Shown here: in pieces, positions 8,441 to 17,433 of the stretch | Layout of the letters: every line of letters starts with the position of its first letter | How positions within the stretch are numbered: the first letter of the stretch is position 1 | Assembly: GCA_964652975.1 (NCBI GenBank) | Contig: CAZZCN010000011.1 | Location: 1-52,029, forward strand | Length of the DNA: 52,029 bases | From: CAZZCN01 sp964652975 | GTDB taxonomy: Bacteria > Bacillota > Clostridia > Saccharofermentanales > UBA5734 | Direction: 5' to 3' | The notes under the pieces: model-generated | What the model saw: the letters and a program-made list of their open reading frames with translations, nothing else | Database searches by the model: none | Told to the model about the DNA's origin: nothing | Made by a program: the position numbers and the translations under genes

Positions 8441-9874
8441 CTATTTGCTAATAAATGGGTTCAGTGGCGCAGTTTTCGATGGCGGCAGACTGATTGTCGC
8501 GCTTATTCCCTCATTTAGATATTCTATGTTTTCTACGCTTCCGTTTTTGCGTGCATAATCCAGAAGTTGTCCCTTGTCATATGGAATTAAGACTTTCATC
8601 CTGACCTTCATCGATTTAACAAGCTGGCTTATCGCGTCAAGCAACACGTCCAGTCCGGCGCCGGTAATTGCAGATGCAGAAACGACCGTGCCTTCCTTGC
8701 CGTTGAATACAGGATTTGTCTTTGGTTCAGTCATTTTATTCGTCGAACTTGTGTCCTCTGAAAATTTATCCTGCGAATGTTTATCTACCGAAAGCTTGTC
8801 CACCGATAACATATCCATCGAATGTTTGTCAGCCGAAGTTTTATTCGACGAAGGTTCATCCGCTAATGTCAACTTATCTGCTTTGTTAAAGACGGTAATT
8901 CGTGGCTTTGCAGCAGAATCCAGCTGTTCCATCAACTCTTCGACTATTTCCATGTGCCTTGTAAGGTCCGTATCGGACGAATCAACAACATGCATTATTA
9001 TATCCGCGTCGCTAAGCTCTTCAAGCGTTGACTTGAATGCCTCGATAAGGTTATGTGGCAGTTTTCTTATAAAGCCAACAGTATCTATCAAAACAACATT
9101 ATGTCCATCTGGCAGTGTCAGACTTCTTGCGGTTGGATCCAATGTTGCAAAAAGCATATCCTCGACAAAAAGGTCCGAACTGCAAAGCTTGTTGATAAGT
9201 GTTGACTTCCCGGCGTTGGTATAGCCCACAACCGCTATGGTTATGGCATCACCGTCGTGTCTTTTGTCTCTTATTCTTTCGCGGCGGATACTTATTTCAT
9301 TGATCGAATCCTTAAGAAAATCTATTCTACGTTTCAAATGTCTGCGGTCACTCTCAAGTTTTGATTCACCGGGACCTCTTGTTCCTATTCCGCCTCCGAG
9401 TCTTGAAAGCGACACTCCAAGGCCGACAAGTCTTGAATACCTGTATTTCTGCTGGGCGAGTTCAACCTGGAGCTTGCCTTCCTTGCTTTTAGCTCTCTGT
9501 GCAAAAATATCCAGTATCAAAAGCGTACGGTCGATAACCTTCATCTCGGTTATCTCTTCAATGCTTCTAATCTGTGATCCCAGCAGTTCGTCGTCAAAAA
9601 TAATAAGTGTGGCATCGAGCTCTTCACAGGCGTTTTTAATCTCCTGGAGTTTGCCCTTGCCAACATAAGACTTGCCATCAACTCCGTGACGTCTCTGTAT
9701 TGCTGTTCCAACAACGACAGCGCCCGCTGTTTTCGCCAAAAGTTCAAGCTCTTCGATTGACTTTAATGTCTCCTCATCGGAACTATCTTTAGACGTGTCA
9801 GTCAGTGCGACAAGCACCGCCCGCTCTTTTGCATCCTCTATTTGATTGTAATCGTTTTTATCCAAGGTTTTCAT
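8441..9874 (-). CDS. hflX: HflX GTPase with a pentapeptide-repeat insert
   Basis: HflX binds the 50S subunit and splits stalled or hibernating ribosomes. The 477-residue protein has the N-terminal HflX domain, then the glycine-rich linker (LSRLGGGIGTRGPGE) and the GTPase domain: G1 GYTNAGKST around residue 215, G3 DTVGF, G4 NKAD, G5 SASA. Between G4 and G5, residues 342-381 are an insert of eight five-residue units of type S-x-D-K-x, absent from ordinary HflX (about 410-430 residues). The start ATG overlaps the jetD stop (ATGA), with AGGAGG 10 nt upstream, so it is probably translationally coupled to the Wadjet operon. The GTPase motifs are intact, so the protein is probably active. Confidence 0.95.
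   Translation of the reverse strand: MKTLDKNDYNQIEDAKERAVLVALTDTSKDSSDEETLKSIEELELLAKTAGAVVVGTAIQRRHGVDGKSYVGKGKLQEIKNACEELDATLIIFDDELLGSQIRSIEEITEMKVIDRTLLILDIFAQRAKSKEGKLQVELAQQKYRYSRLVGLGVSLSRLGGGIGTRGPGESKLESDRRHLKRRIDFLKDSINEISIRRERIRDKRHDGDAITIAVVGYTNAGKSTLINKLCSSDLFVEDMLFATLDPTARSLTLPDGHNVVLIDTVGFIRKLPHNLIEAFKSTLEELSDADIIMHVVDSSDTDLTRHMEIVEELMEQLDSAAKPRITVFNKADKLTLADEPSSNKTSADKHSMDMLSVDKLSVDKHSQDKFSEDTSSTNKMTEPKTNPVFNGKEGTVVSASAITGAGLDVLLDAISQLVKSMKVRMKVLIPYDKGQLLDYARKNGSVENIEYLNEGISATISLPPSKTAPLNPFISK
8732..8851 (-). repeat. Eight 15-bp tandem units inside hflX (SxDKx pentapeptides)
   Basis: 120 nt are exactly eight 15-nt units encoding SSNKT, SADKH, SMDML, SVDKL, SVDKH, SQDKF, SEDTS and STNKM. 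The period is kept while codons have drifted, which suggests an old in-frame tandem expansion within the G4-G5 loop. Confidence 0.85.
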
Positions 9875-11181
9875 AAATTAACAGCCTCCTGTTCTAATTT
9901 GCAATTATTTTCAATCATGTACGAAAGTACATTTTTATAATCAGATTGTGCATTTAATAATTTTTGTAATCGTACTTTATCGTTTTCGGTCAGCGGCTTA
10001 GAATAAGAATAATATTGCTTCAATGTCTCCAAATCCATTTTATATGGTTTAAAGTCAATCCCTGTCTGTTTCTTCAGATGTTCTAAAATATAAAATCCTC
10101 CGGCATCTATGTCTCCGAAGTGATAAAATGTTTTGTCCGGATTTTGCTCGTAAATTTTTCTGATAAATTTACGTCGAATTCGATTATGGTACCCCCCAAG
10201 ATATATAGCAAACATATCAGTTTCGTTAAAAGTATGAAAACTCGTGATATTTTCAATTGTTATAACGCTATTGCCTCTTATATCAATTAATTCGATGTCT
10301 TGCAACATATCAGAAGAGATTGCAATATCACCGCTAAGTCTTGATAAATCAATTATTTGAAGGTCTTTACTGACTTTGCTTTTTGCAGGTGCACTAGAGC
10401 CAAAATTATTGCATTCAACACTGCTATTATCCTCCACGCTGGTAATATCCGAATTTACAGCTTTGTTGTCATTGAGTTTATTTTTGATTTTCGTGGATAA
10501 CCCAATAATTCCATTACCTTTAAAATTAACATAGGTTGGATTTTTCACAAGGTTCAAATTACCTAGAACTTGCTCCTTTTCAGGGAAGTCCCCATATTCA
10601 AAAAGCAAATTGACTACTTTAGTACTAATTGCATCAAAGACTTTCGAGTTTCTAAATATGCGTACTGAAAAATCCCTTATGTATATTTCTGTATCAATTT
10701 TCAACACTTCATCAATAGCTATTAGAATGTTCTCATATTCTGTCAAGTCATTTTGGAAAAATTGAATCGACTGATTGTTAGTGATTCTTTCCTCCTGAGC
10801 AAGGCAGTAATTATGTAAAATCAGATTTCTGTCTTGATATTTCTTTAAAAGCACTTGAACCTTCTCGAAAACCGACTTTTTGGGAATTCTGCCGATATAC
10901 AAATACGCATTCTCCAACGCCTCTAAATTTAAAGTCACTTTGCTATAGACGTTTCCAGCTCCTGCCTTTGCAACTATCAACTGTTTTCGATTTAAGATAT
11001 CAATTGCCTCATTAATTGCTTGAAATTCTTCAAAATTAGAATGATCCATATATTCAGGAAAAACAGAATGTATTTTTATCGCAAACGCTTGACTGACTTT
11101 GTTATTTCCTGAGAAACTCTTACTCTTCTCGTATTTATTGATTAACGTATCAATAATTTGTTTCTCTATCATATTTTTCAC
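9871..11181 (-). CDS. jetD: Wadjet protein JetD (TOPRIM-domain nuclease subunit)
   Basis: JetD is the DNA-cleaving subunit of Wadjet, an SMC-like system that recognises and cuts small circular plasmid DNA. The 436-residue protein has a helical N-terminal region and a C-terminal TOPRIM-like domain (DUF2220 type). Candidate metal residues are Glu in ITIENITSF (about residue 308) and the Asp pair in FGDIDAGGF (about 354). The GTG start at 11181 overlaps the jetC stop (GTGA), with GAGGAG 8 nt upstream, so translation is coupled. An ATG three codons later is the alternative. Its own stop overlaps the hflX start. Residues 230-280 are an S/N/D-rich linker. Confidence 0.93.
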   Translation of the reverse strand: MKNMIEKQIIDTLINKYEKSKSFSGNNKVSQAFAIKIHSVFPEYMDHSNFEEFQAINEAIDILNRKQLIVAKAGAGNVYSKVTLNLEALENAYLYIGRIPKKSVFEKVQVLLKKYQDRNLILHNYCLAQEERITNNQSIQFFQNDLTEYENILIAIDEVLKIDTEIYIRDFSVRIFRNSKVFDAISTKVVNLLFEYGDFPEKEQVLGNLNLVKNPTYVNFKGNGIIGLSTKIKNKLNDNKAVNSDITSVEDNSSVECNNFGSSAPAKSKVSKDLQIIDLSRLSGDIAISSDMLQDIELIDIRGNSVITIENITSFHTFNETDMFAIYLGGYHNRIRRKFIRKIYEQNPDKTFYHFGDIDAGGFYILEHLKKQTGIDFKPYKMDLETLKQYYSYSKPLTENDKVRLQKLLNAQSDYKNVLSYMIENNCKLEQEAVNL

Positions 11182-14100
11182 AGATCATACTCCTCTATTA
11201 TGCTGTTGCTGCCTTCTCTCATCGCCATAAGTATCGTATCCACTTTCTCGCCGATTACTTCTATCTTCGAAGGTGGTGTTGCCAGTATTATCTGAAAGTT
11301 CTGACTGTTAAGGAAATCCATCATTGAGCTGATTCTGTTGTCATCCATCTTGTCAAATGCTTCATCAAACATTATGATTCTTGTCGTATCTCCAAGTTTA
11401 TAAAGCTGTACAAAAGATGCGGCAATTGCTACATAATAAGGAGTTTGAGTTTCTCCTCCACTTTTTTCACCGTAAATCTTAGAAAAACGCTGTATTGTCC
11501 CATCCTTTTTCTCTACGATAATGTCATAATCAAGGTAGCTACGATAATCCGTATACTCGGCGAGTACTTTTTCTCCCTTGTCATCGTAAGCTGTTAATTT
11601 TGCAAACAAGTCCTCCATCTCTTCCTTGTATTCTTCGTCAAAGGAATTTGACCAGAGGTTGTTTCCTTCCAAGTTTTTGTTTGATGTTATCATCTTGTAG
11701 ATGCTTTCTTTTTTCTTATTATGGGTAATTTCAAATTTATAACAATCTTCACCGTAATAAATATCTCTTAATGCTATATTTAAATTGCGAAATTCAGACT
11801 TTGCTGTTTCTATATTCTCTTTAAGCCTTGCAAGAAATGACTCTCTAAACTCCATTTCACAGTTTTCTTTTGCCTTCCTCAATTCTTCATCATATTTGAT
11901 AATATCCGAGGACACTAATTTGTGGTGTTCTTTGATATATTCATCAATCTGAGAGTGCCCTGACCCCAGGTCGCAGTCATACTGACTGCAATAAATGTTC
12001 TGCAATCTGGAGAGATCAGCGCAAAACTCCGCTTTTTTGTTTTCCAGTCCAACTTTTAGTGGTGAAAAATTCTGAACAATAGCCAGCGGCGTTTTTGCCC
12101 TTACCTGTTCGTTGAATTTGTTAATTCCCAAGGTTGTTGCCTTGGCATCTTCTTCACAAAGGGAATCGAACATTTTAACTAAATAATAAATTGATTTCGA
12201 GATTTCAGCTATGTTTTGCTCTTTTGTCCTTAGCTCACTTTCCAAATTCCCTATTTTCCCCGTAGAAGCCTTATATTCTGAATGTTTTTGGTCGCGTACT
12301 TTTGTGCAGTCTTCAACTTGCATTTTCATCTGAAGATAGCTTGGGTTGTCCTGCGCTTTTTTAAGTTCAGCCTTTTCATTAGCTAAAAGCAATTTGTTAT
12401 CTTCAAGTTGCTGTGGAATGCCAATGTGCTCTTCTAAAACATCGATTCTGCAAAGCCTGACTTTTTCTATAATTTCAATACACCGCGAACGATTTGCAGT
12501 GCTTTCTTTAATTTCATCACTTAGTTTTTCGTATTCTTTCAGTTTGTTTTTTAGCTGAAGTTCAATGGCCAGTGAACCTATAAATGGAGTATGATAGATT
12601 TTTTCGTCAATTTTACGTACAGCATAATTCTGATAAAGCATGCAGTCTGCGGTGATTGCAACTTTATGGTCCTTGAGATGGTCTGTACTATCAACACGAA
12701 TAACGCGGTTGAGCAGATAAATTGCATATGCTTTTGCCCATCTGTTTTCGCTTTTTATCAAATAGGCTAGCGAGTCTGGATTTGCCTGTTCATGAACATC
12801 CAGTTTGCCGGTGTTAACCAATCCTACCGTATGTACATCCTTTTTGATACGATTATAGACAGAAAGTGCCACATTGTAATGTTGCGGTTCTACCAAGATG
12901 TAAAATCGTTGACTGTTCAGATATCCTTCAACAGCATTTTGCCAGGTTCCATCAGTGATTTCCAGCAAGTCAGAAAACACTCTCGCTTCGCCGCTTATAC
13001 CCTGACTGATAAATTCTTTTTCTATTGCGGCTTTAAGCTTTACTGTATTTTCAGGGAAAGTGAGCTTCTTGTTTCTAAGATTTCGAATGTCGTTTTCTAA
13101 GTCAATTTTCTGCTTTGTCTGCAATTCCAGTAAGCTTGCAGCTTTATATTGCTCTTCACCGTAGAGTTGAAGCAGGTTTTCCAGTTCCTTTTTTAGCTGA
13201 AACAAATTTTGTGATTTTTGGCTTAGGTCTGTATCTAGAGAAATGATTTTCATAATGTCGTCTTTGGGAAAAACGTGGATAGCTGCTTTGTTCAAAAATC
13301 CAAGCACATCAATTAATATACGATGCATATTTTCGAATTTATTAAATGCCGCTTCCAGGTTACCCCTAGTCTGCTGGAGCATTTCAATTCGATGCTTTGT
13401 CTGGGCTATTAGCTGCGTTGTTTCGTCTTTTCCTATAGCTATTTGTAGGTTTGTCAGGCGTTCTTGCTCGTATTTATAACTCTCCTCTAGAGTTTTCTCC
13501 CTTTGGATTTCGCTTGCAAGGCCTTGTTCACAAGCATGAAATGCCATTTTCAGCTCTTCGCACTCGATTTTCTTTGACTCGATTTCTGCTTTTTTAATAA
13601 GAATTTCGTTGGTCTTGATCTCACGCTCTTTGGCAATAATATCATCTTCCTTGTCAAGTATTTCTTTCAACTGAGTGATTTTAAGCCTTGTAGTCTCCAT
13701 AAGATCTTCAAGTTCCTTCAGCATAGCAATGTTGTTACGCAATGTCGCTACTTCAATTGTCTTCTCTGAAAGTATGAATTTGTTGATGAAATCCTTGACG
13801 TTATCCATCGGTTTGAAAGCAAGTGACTTTGGAATCATGTCAAAAAACCGGTCTTCAAGATTGCCGAGCCGCCTACCGAATCTCGCCTTGGCTTCTGTAA
13901 TCTGTGAGATGGTCTGTATTTTCTTGTCGTTTCTTCGGAATTCATCATTTATTGAAGGTCTGCCACCTGTTAAAAATGTTATCTCATCCAATTTGCACTC
14001 TTCACAAAACCATTTAAGTGTCAGTTTACTTTCTTCATCCGGTGAATCAATCTTTACTCCGAGTGTAAAGTATTTGGAGGTTTTTTCTTCAAAAAATTCA

Positions 14101-14384
14101 AGCGCCACATAGCTTATTACACTTCCAGTACGAAAGTATGTGTTCCCCTCATCTCCTGTTTTGCAACGGACATAACCTTTCAAGTCACGGCTGCTCTTTT
14201 CGTTTGCGGCAGTGTTGAATCTTCTGTGATTGGTTGTTAAAACAAGTTGAATTGCATCCAGTATTGTCGATTTGCCGGAAGTGTTCTCACCGCTGACAAG
14301 AAAGGACCCGTTAACATTAATGGTCTCATTAACAAAGAAATGCCAGTTAATTAATCGAATCCGACATAGCTTCTTCATCATCAT
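11178..14384 (-). CDS. jetC: Wadjet protein JetC (SMC/MukB-like ATPase)
   Basis: JetC is the SMC-type motor of Wadjet, extruding DNA loops in a JetABC complex before JetD cuts. The 1,068-residue protein has Walker A GENTSGKST at residues 32-40, long coiled-coil arms around a central hinge-like segment, the ABC signature SGGETQTPYY near residue 970, and Walker B IIMFDEAFD near 998. Catalytic elements look complete. I chose the ATG at 14384 (MMMKKLC) because GGAGGTGA lies 5 nt upstream; an ATG seven codons earlier precedes that site. The start lies 38 nt inside jetB and the stop overlaps jetD, as in a tight operon. Confidence 0.95.
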   Translation of the reverse strand: MMMKKLCRIRLINWHFFVNETINVNGSFLVSGENTSGKSTILDAIQLVLTTNHRRFNTAANEKSSRDLKGYVRCKTGDEGNTYFRTGSVISYVALEFFEEKTSKYFTLGVKIDSPDEESKLTLKWFCEECKLDEITFLTGGRPSINDEFRRNDKKIQTISQITEAKARFGRRLGNLEDRFFDMIPKSLAFKPMDNVKDFINKFILSEKTIEVATLRNNIAMLKELEDLMETTRLKITQLKEILDKEDDIIAKEREIKTNEILIKKAEIESKKIECEELKMAFHACEQGLASEIQREKTLEESYKYEQERLTNLQIAIGKDETTQLIAQTKHRIEMLQQTRGNLEAAFNKFENMHRILIDVLGFLNKAAIHVFPKDDIMKIISLDTDLSQKSQNLFQLKKELENLLQLYGEEQYKAASLLELQTKQKIDLENDIRNLRNKKLTFPENTVKLKAAIEKEFISQGISGEARVFSDLLEITDGTWQNAVEGYLNSQRFYILVEPQHYNVALSVYNRIKKDVHTVGLVNTGKLDVHEQANPDSLAYLIKSENRWAKAYAIYLLNRVIRVDSTDHLKDHKVAITADCMLYQNYAVRKIDEKIYHTPFIGSLAIELQLKNKLKEYEKLSDEIKESTANRSRCIEIIEKVRLCRIDVLEEHIGIPQQLEDNKLLLANEKAELKKAQDNPSYLQMKMQVEDCTKVRDQKHSEYKASTGKIGNLESELRTKEQNIAEISKSIYYLVKMFDSLCEEDAKATTLGINKFNEQVRAKTPLAIVQNFSPLKVGLENKKAEFCADLSRLQNIYCSQYDCDLGSGHSQIDEYIKEHHKLVSSDIIKYDEELRKAKENCEMEFRESFLARLKENIETAKSEFRNLNIALRDIYYGEDCYKFEITHNKKKESIYKMITSNKNLEGNNLWSNSFDEEYKEEMEDLFAKLTAYDDKGEKVLAEYTDYRSYLDYDIIVEKKDGTIQRFSKIYGEKSGGETQTPYYVAIAASFVQLYKLGDTTRIIMFDEAFDKMDDNRISSMMDFLNSQNFQIILATPPSKIEVIGEKVDTILMAMREGSNSIIEEYDL

Positions 14385-14979
14385 AGTTCTCACCTCCATT
14401 CGCATATTTGTTTAGCTTTTCGTTGATTGCCTCATACATTGAAGTCAGATTGTCGTTCGGTACGGCAAACAAAACAGAAGGATATATTCTTATTCTAGAA
14501 TCTGAAAGTGTAACATCACTGTCAAGATTAGTAACTATATTATATTTTTTGAACAGTCTTATATTGTCACGAAGCATTGTCTTGTCAAGGGTTGGCTTGG
14601 AATCAATCTTAAGCATGTTGTATTTTTGTTGGATTTCGTCGATCAAAACAACGACCTCGTCATTAAGGCTCAACTCTTTTCGCTTCTCGATATAGAGCAA
14701 ACGTAAAATCAATAAAATAATACTTTCAATCTTCTTGAGTCGGATTCTACCTGCTCCGCTTATGCTCATAAGCCCTACAACTCCCTGCATATCATTAATC
14801 TCTAATTTATATCCCAGCAGGTCAAAATATTCTACAAACAGGTTTTTGTTTTGCACAATAAAAATATAATCGCTTCTTGTATCTTCTTTTTTCTTGATAA
14901 CAAAACAATTGTTAAGAAGCTTATTGGCTGCGGTTCGAAATTTCTCCTTTTGGACAAGACTTTCCTTGAAAATTTCCAT
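14347..14979 (-). CDS. jetB: Wadjet protein JetB (DUF4194 type, MukE-like)
   Basis: JetB is the MukE-like accessory subunit that bridges the JetA kleisin and JetC. The protein has 210 residues. It begins MEIFKESLVQ and has a mostly helical winged-helix character, consistent with the DUF4194 family; there are no catalytic motifs. The ATG at 14979 has AAGGTG about 11 nt upstream, inside the end of jetA. An ATG 16 codons earlier would overlap jetA and lacks a binding site. Identification rests on weak family resemblance plus its fixed place between JetA and JetC. Confidence 0.85.
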   Translation of the reverse strand: MEIFKESLVQKEKFRTAANKLLNNCFVIKKKEDTRSDYIFIVQNKNLFVEYFDLLGYKLEINDMQGVVGLMSISGAGRIRLKKIESIILLILRLLYIEKRKELSLNDEVVVLIDEIQQKYNMLKIDSKPTLDKTMLRDNIRLFKKYNIVTNLDSDVTLSDSRIRIYPSVLFAVPNDNLTSMYEAINEKLNKYANGGENYDDEEAMSDSIN

Positions 14980-14983
14980 ATGG

Positions 14984-16390
14984 TTAATCGCACCTTTCAA
15001 TATTAAAATCACGGAACCGGAATCCATTTATAGAAAGAACCTGGTCGGTCATAGTCGTTTTGTACTTTGATTTCTTGTCCCTGCCATAAAGACTGATAAA
15101 AATGATCCGGATAAAATCCCTTTTACTACCAATAGGGATGGTTGAAGCGAGAATGTTCATCTTAGATTCACTTTCTAAATTGATGTCGCCTTTTTGCCTC
15201 GCAGAAATACTAAAAAGCTCCTCCACATACTGGTTGATATTTTTACGTGAAAATCGATTACGGGCTCTCTCCTGCTCCAGTGCTTTTCGCAACTCCCTAT
15301 CCTGCTTTGAAATACCAAGGGTCAAATCGAGTTCCTGTGGTAATGACATTTTCTTTGAGATTGGGACGACATAAAGTGAGTCACTATCAATAAATCCTTG
15401 AGGAAATATTTGAAACACCTCAAAAAGATCATCGTCTATTTCGTCATAAAGGTTTAATCTCTCATCTTGATTGAATTCTTTGGAAAGCGTTTTTAGAATC
15501 GTGGATATTTTACCTTCTGCATTGTTGGTATTTGTAAGCAAGAACTTTGCTCTTGCAATAGCACTTGCAATATATTTTGAATTTTTGCCGTCTATTTCTG
15601 ATATGATTTCATCGTAGTTTTTGAAGGCGGAAATAATGCTGTGAATAACGTTTCTTAATGCATTTTCGGCTTCAGCCTTGTCTGGATTTATTTCAATTTC
15701 CATATATCCAAGAACGGCGCGTTCAAATAAATTCCTGTCATTTAAGATATTGTAAAGATTTTCTATTATGGCTGTTCTGAAATGTGAAATATTCTCGCTT
15801 GTTTTAATTCGATGATAGGCTTTTGATCCAATTTCTCTATGATAAACAAAAAAATCCTGGACGATTTCACCCGCTGTTTTTTCATTGGTTATTGCATCAA
15901 TGTATTTTTTGATGTTGGTATTTAATTTCTTAAGTCCAATCATGAGTTCTTCCGTATTTTCGGCAACTCGTTTGATAATATATTCGTATGGCTTAACATA
16001 TGAGTCCTGATTTAGAATAGTTGCATGTATTTGGGAGACTAGTGCCTGATATTCCATCTCCTCGTTTTTGATGATTTTGTTAAAAGATTCAATCATGGTG
16101 GCAGCATAGTCGATTAAGTTTACTTTCACCCTATAGTCGTTTGACATTTCATATTCAATCCAACCGCTGTCCTTAAGTCTGCGCAGAATCCCATTAGCTT
16201 TCGAACGCGAGTCTTTGGCGATTTCCTCGTCTTCGTCAAAAACCATTTCTGAACAGGATTCCCTGTCAAAATAGTTTTCTAGTTCTGAAAGAATAACTTC
16301 TTTGTCTACCCCAAAGGAAAGTTCCGTTTTATAGGTGCTATAAATAAGCCTCAAACAATCAACATAAGTTATTTTATATTTGCTTGCCAT
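14984..16390 (-). CDS. jetA: Wadjet protein JetA (kleisin-like), start codon uncertain
   Basis: JetA is the kleisin-like subunit of Wadjet that links the JetC heads. From the first ATG (16390) the protein has 468 residues, beginning MASKYKITYVDCLRLIY, and looks like the DUF5716-type JetA of what I recall as type III Wadjet. The frame is open 15 further codons, reading KNLFSILPEDFFKP, which resembles the usual JetA N-terminus. A strong GGAGGT lies 9 nt before an ATA codon at 16435. No ATG, GTG or TTG occurs in frame there, and the ATG at 16390 has no good binding site. Either AUA initiates, or a former ATG was lost and expression is reduced. jetB follows after 4 nt. Confidence 0.9.
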   Translation of the reverse strand: MASKYKITYVDCLRLIYSTYKTELSFGVDKEVILSELENYFDRESCSEMVFDEDEEIAKDSRSKANGILRRLKDSGWIEYEMSNDYRVKVNLIDYAATMIESFNKIIKNEEMEYQALVSQIHATILNQDSYVKPYEYIIKRVAENTEELMIGLKKLNTNIKKYIDAITNEKTAGEIVQDFFVYHREIGSKAYHRIKTSENISHFRTAIIENLYNILNDRNLFERAVLGYMEIEINPDKAEAENALRNVIHSIISAFKNYDEIISEIDGKNSKYIASAIARAKFLLTNTNNAEGKISTILKTLSKEFNQDERLNLYDEIDDDLFEVFQIFPQGFIDSDSLYVVPISKKMSLPQELDLTLGISKQDRELRKALEQERARNRFSRKNINQYVEELFSISARQKGDINLESESKMNILASTIPIGSKRDFIRIIFISLYGRDKKSKYKTTMTDQVLSINGFRFRDFNIERCD

Positions 16391-16440
16391 TGGCTTAAAA
16401 AAGTCTTCCGGTAGTATGCTAAACAGATTTTTTATTCCGC

Positions 16441-16448
16441 TATCACCT
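16441..16448 (-). promoter_or_regulatory. Strong Shine-Dalgarno upstream of jetA without a canonical start
   Basis: GGAGGTGATA on the minus strand is followed 9 nt after GGAGGT by ATA (16433-16435), in frame with jetA. An in-frame TGA sits just upstream of this site, so initiation must occur downstream of it. This site is the reason to doubt the ATG at 16390. Confidence 0.7.
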
Positions 16449-16456
16449 CCCTGATG

Positions 16457-17233
16457 TCACTTGTTATTATAAACCAAATCGCACTTTCCCTCAATGCCAA
16501 ATGCCTTGAAATATTCATTTTCCATCGGTATCCATTCGGTCATGAATCTTTTGTGCATAAATTCGCCGTTTCTTGCGAGAATCCTTTGGCTTTGCGTGTC
16601 AGGGTCTATTTTGAGGAAAATTTTTAAATCGTAAATATCGGGGATTGCGGGATGCATGCTGTAGCAACCTTCAATGACATTAAGCCTTTTGGGTACTACA
16701 CTAATCGGGTTGCCTAGAGTTAAGGTTTTGCAGTCATATTTGCGATATGAAAATGGCAGCAGGTCTTTAAAAATATTTTTATCTTTATCTTTATCTTTAT
16801 CTTCATCTGTAATATTTTCGGATTTTTGGTCACTATTAAATTCTTGGTCAAATTGGGTATCTACCAAACTTTCATTACAATTCAGCTTAATACCTTTTGT
16901 GTTATCATGAAAATTATCATCATCAGTAAATTTAATTTCATGAAGTGTCTTTAATTTGCTAGCAATTTCTGCCACGAATCTCTCATAGTCGATGTTCCCT
17001 CCAGTTTCTATCAGTCTTTCTGCGGTTTTTTGCTCCGGACGCAAAAAGAAATCGTCCATGCGGAAAATATTGCAATCATACTTTGACGCTATGATATCTG
17101 CCAAGGTGCTTTTGCCTGATCCGCAATTGCCCTCAATAGCAATGTTGACGGTATCTTTCAGGTTAAGTAGGTCGGTGATTTTATTAAATAGTACTGAATA
17201 GTCTGATAAGTCTTCTGATATATATTTATTCAA
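16457..17233 (-). CDS. Uridine kinase-like P-loop kinase with a low-complexity insert
   Basis: A 258-residue P-loop kinase of the uridine kinase/phosphoribulokinase group; the substrate is probably a nucleoside. The Walker A motif is GNCGSGKST (about residue 36). MDDFFLRPEQ follows, and the C-terminal pattern RNGEFMHKRF-WIPMENEYF is typical of clostridial uridine-kinase-like proteins. Between the two halves (about residues 105-155) is an acidic, polar insert ending in alternating D-K encoded by a TTTATC microsatellite. The start is TTG at 17233, with AAGGAG 9 nt upstream. The stop lies about 10 nt before the jetA ribosome binding site, so it is probably the first gene of the Wadjet transcript. 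No functional link to Wadjet is established. Confidence 0.8.
   Translation of the reverse strand: MNKYISEDLSDYSVLFNKITDLLNLKDTVNIAIEGNCGSGKSTLADIIASKYDCNIFRMDDFFLRPEQKTAERLIETGGNIDYERFVAEIASKLKTLHEIKFTDDDNFHDNTKGIKLNCNESLVDTQFDQEFNSDQKSENITDEDKDKDKDKNIFKDLLPFSYRKYDCKTLTLGNPISVVPKRLNVIEGCYSMHPAIPDIYDLKIFLKIDPDTQSQRILARNGEFMHKRFMTEWIPMENEYFKAFGIEGKCDLVYNNK
16778..16807 (+). repeat. (TTTATC)n hexanucleotide microsatellite in the kinase gene
   Basis: Four perfect TTTATC units (16778-16801) are followed by one TTCATC. They encode alternating Asp-Lys on the minus strand. Because the unit is six bases, slippage would add or remove two residues without a frameshift. Confidence 0.85.
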
Positions 17234-17363
17234 ATTTCTTGGTCTCCTTGTTGTTATCCGTCAGTAATATATTTTTTGTTACAGTAAATGATTTGTATCT
17301 AGGCAAATGTATTGGCTCCCTATGGGATAGATATACTATAATTTGAAATTGTAAAAATAGCAA

Positions 17364-17408
17364 CACAGGGTTATCTAAAATTATGCATAAATTTTAGATA
17401 ACCCTGTG
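17364..17408 (-). terminator. 19-bp perfect hairpin downstream of the RNA ligase gene
   Basis: Arms at 17364-17382 and 17390-17408 are perfectly complementary over 19 bp with a 7-nt loop. The hairpin starts 26 nt after the ligase stop. On the minus strand it is followed by TTGCTATTTTTAC, only loosely T-rich, so it is a probable but atypical terminator. Confidence 0.5.
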
Positions 17409-17433
17409 CTGCATATTAGAAATATTTTATAAC

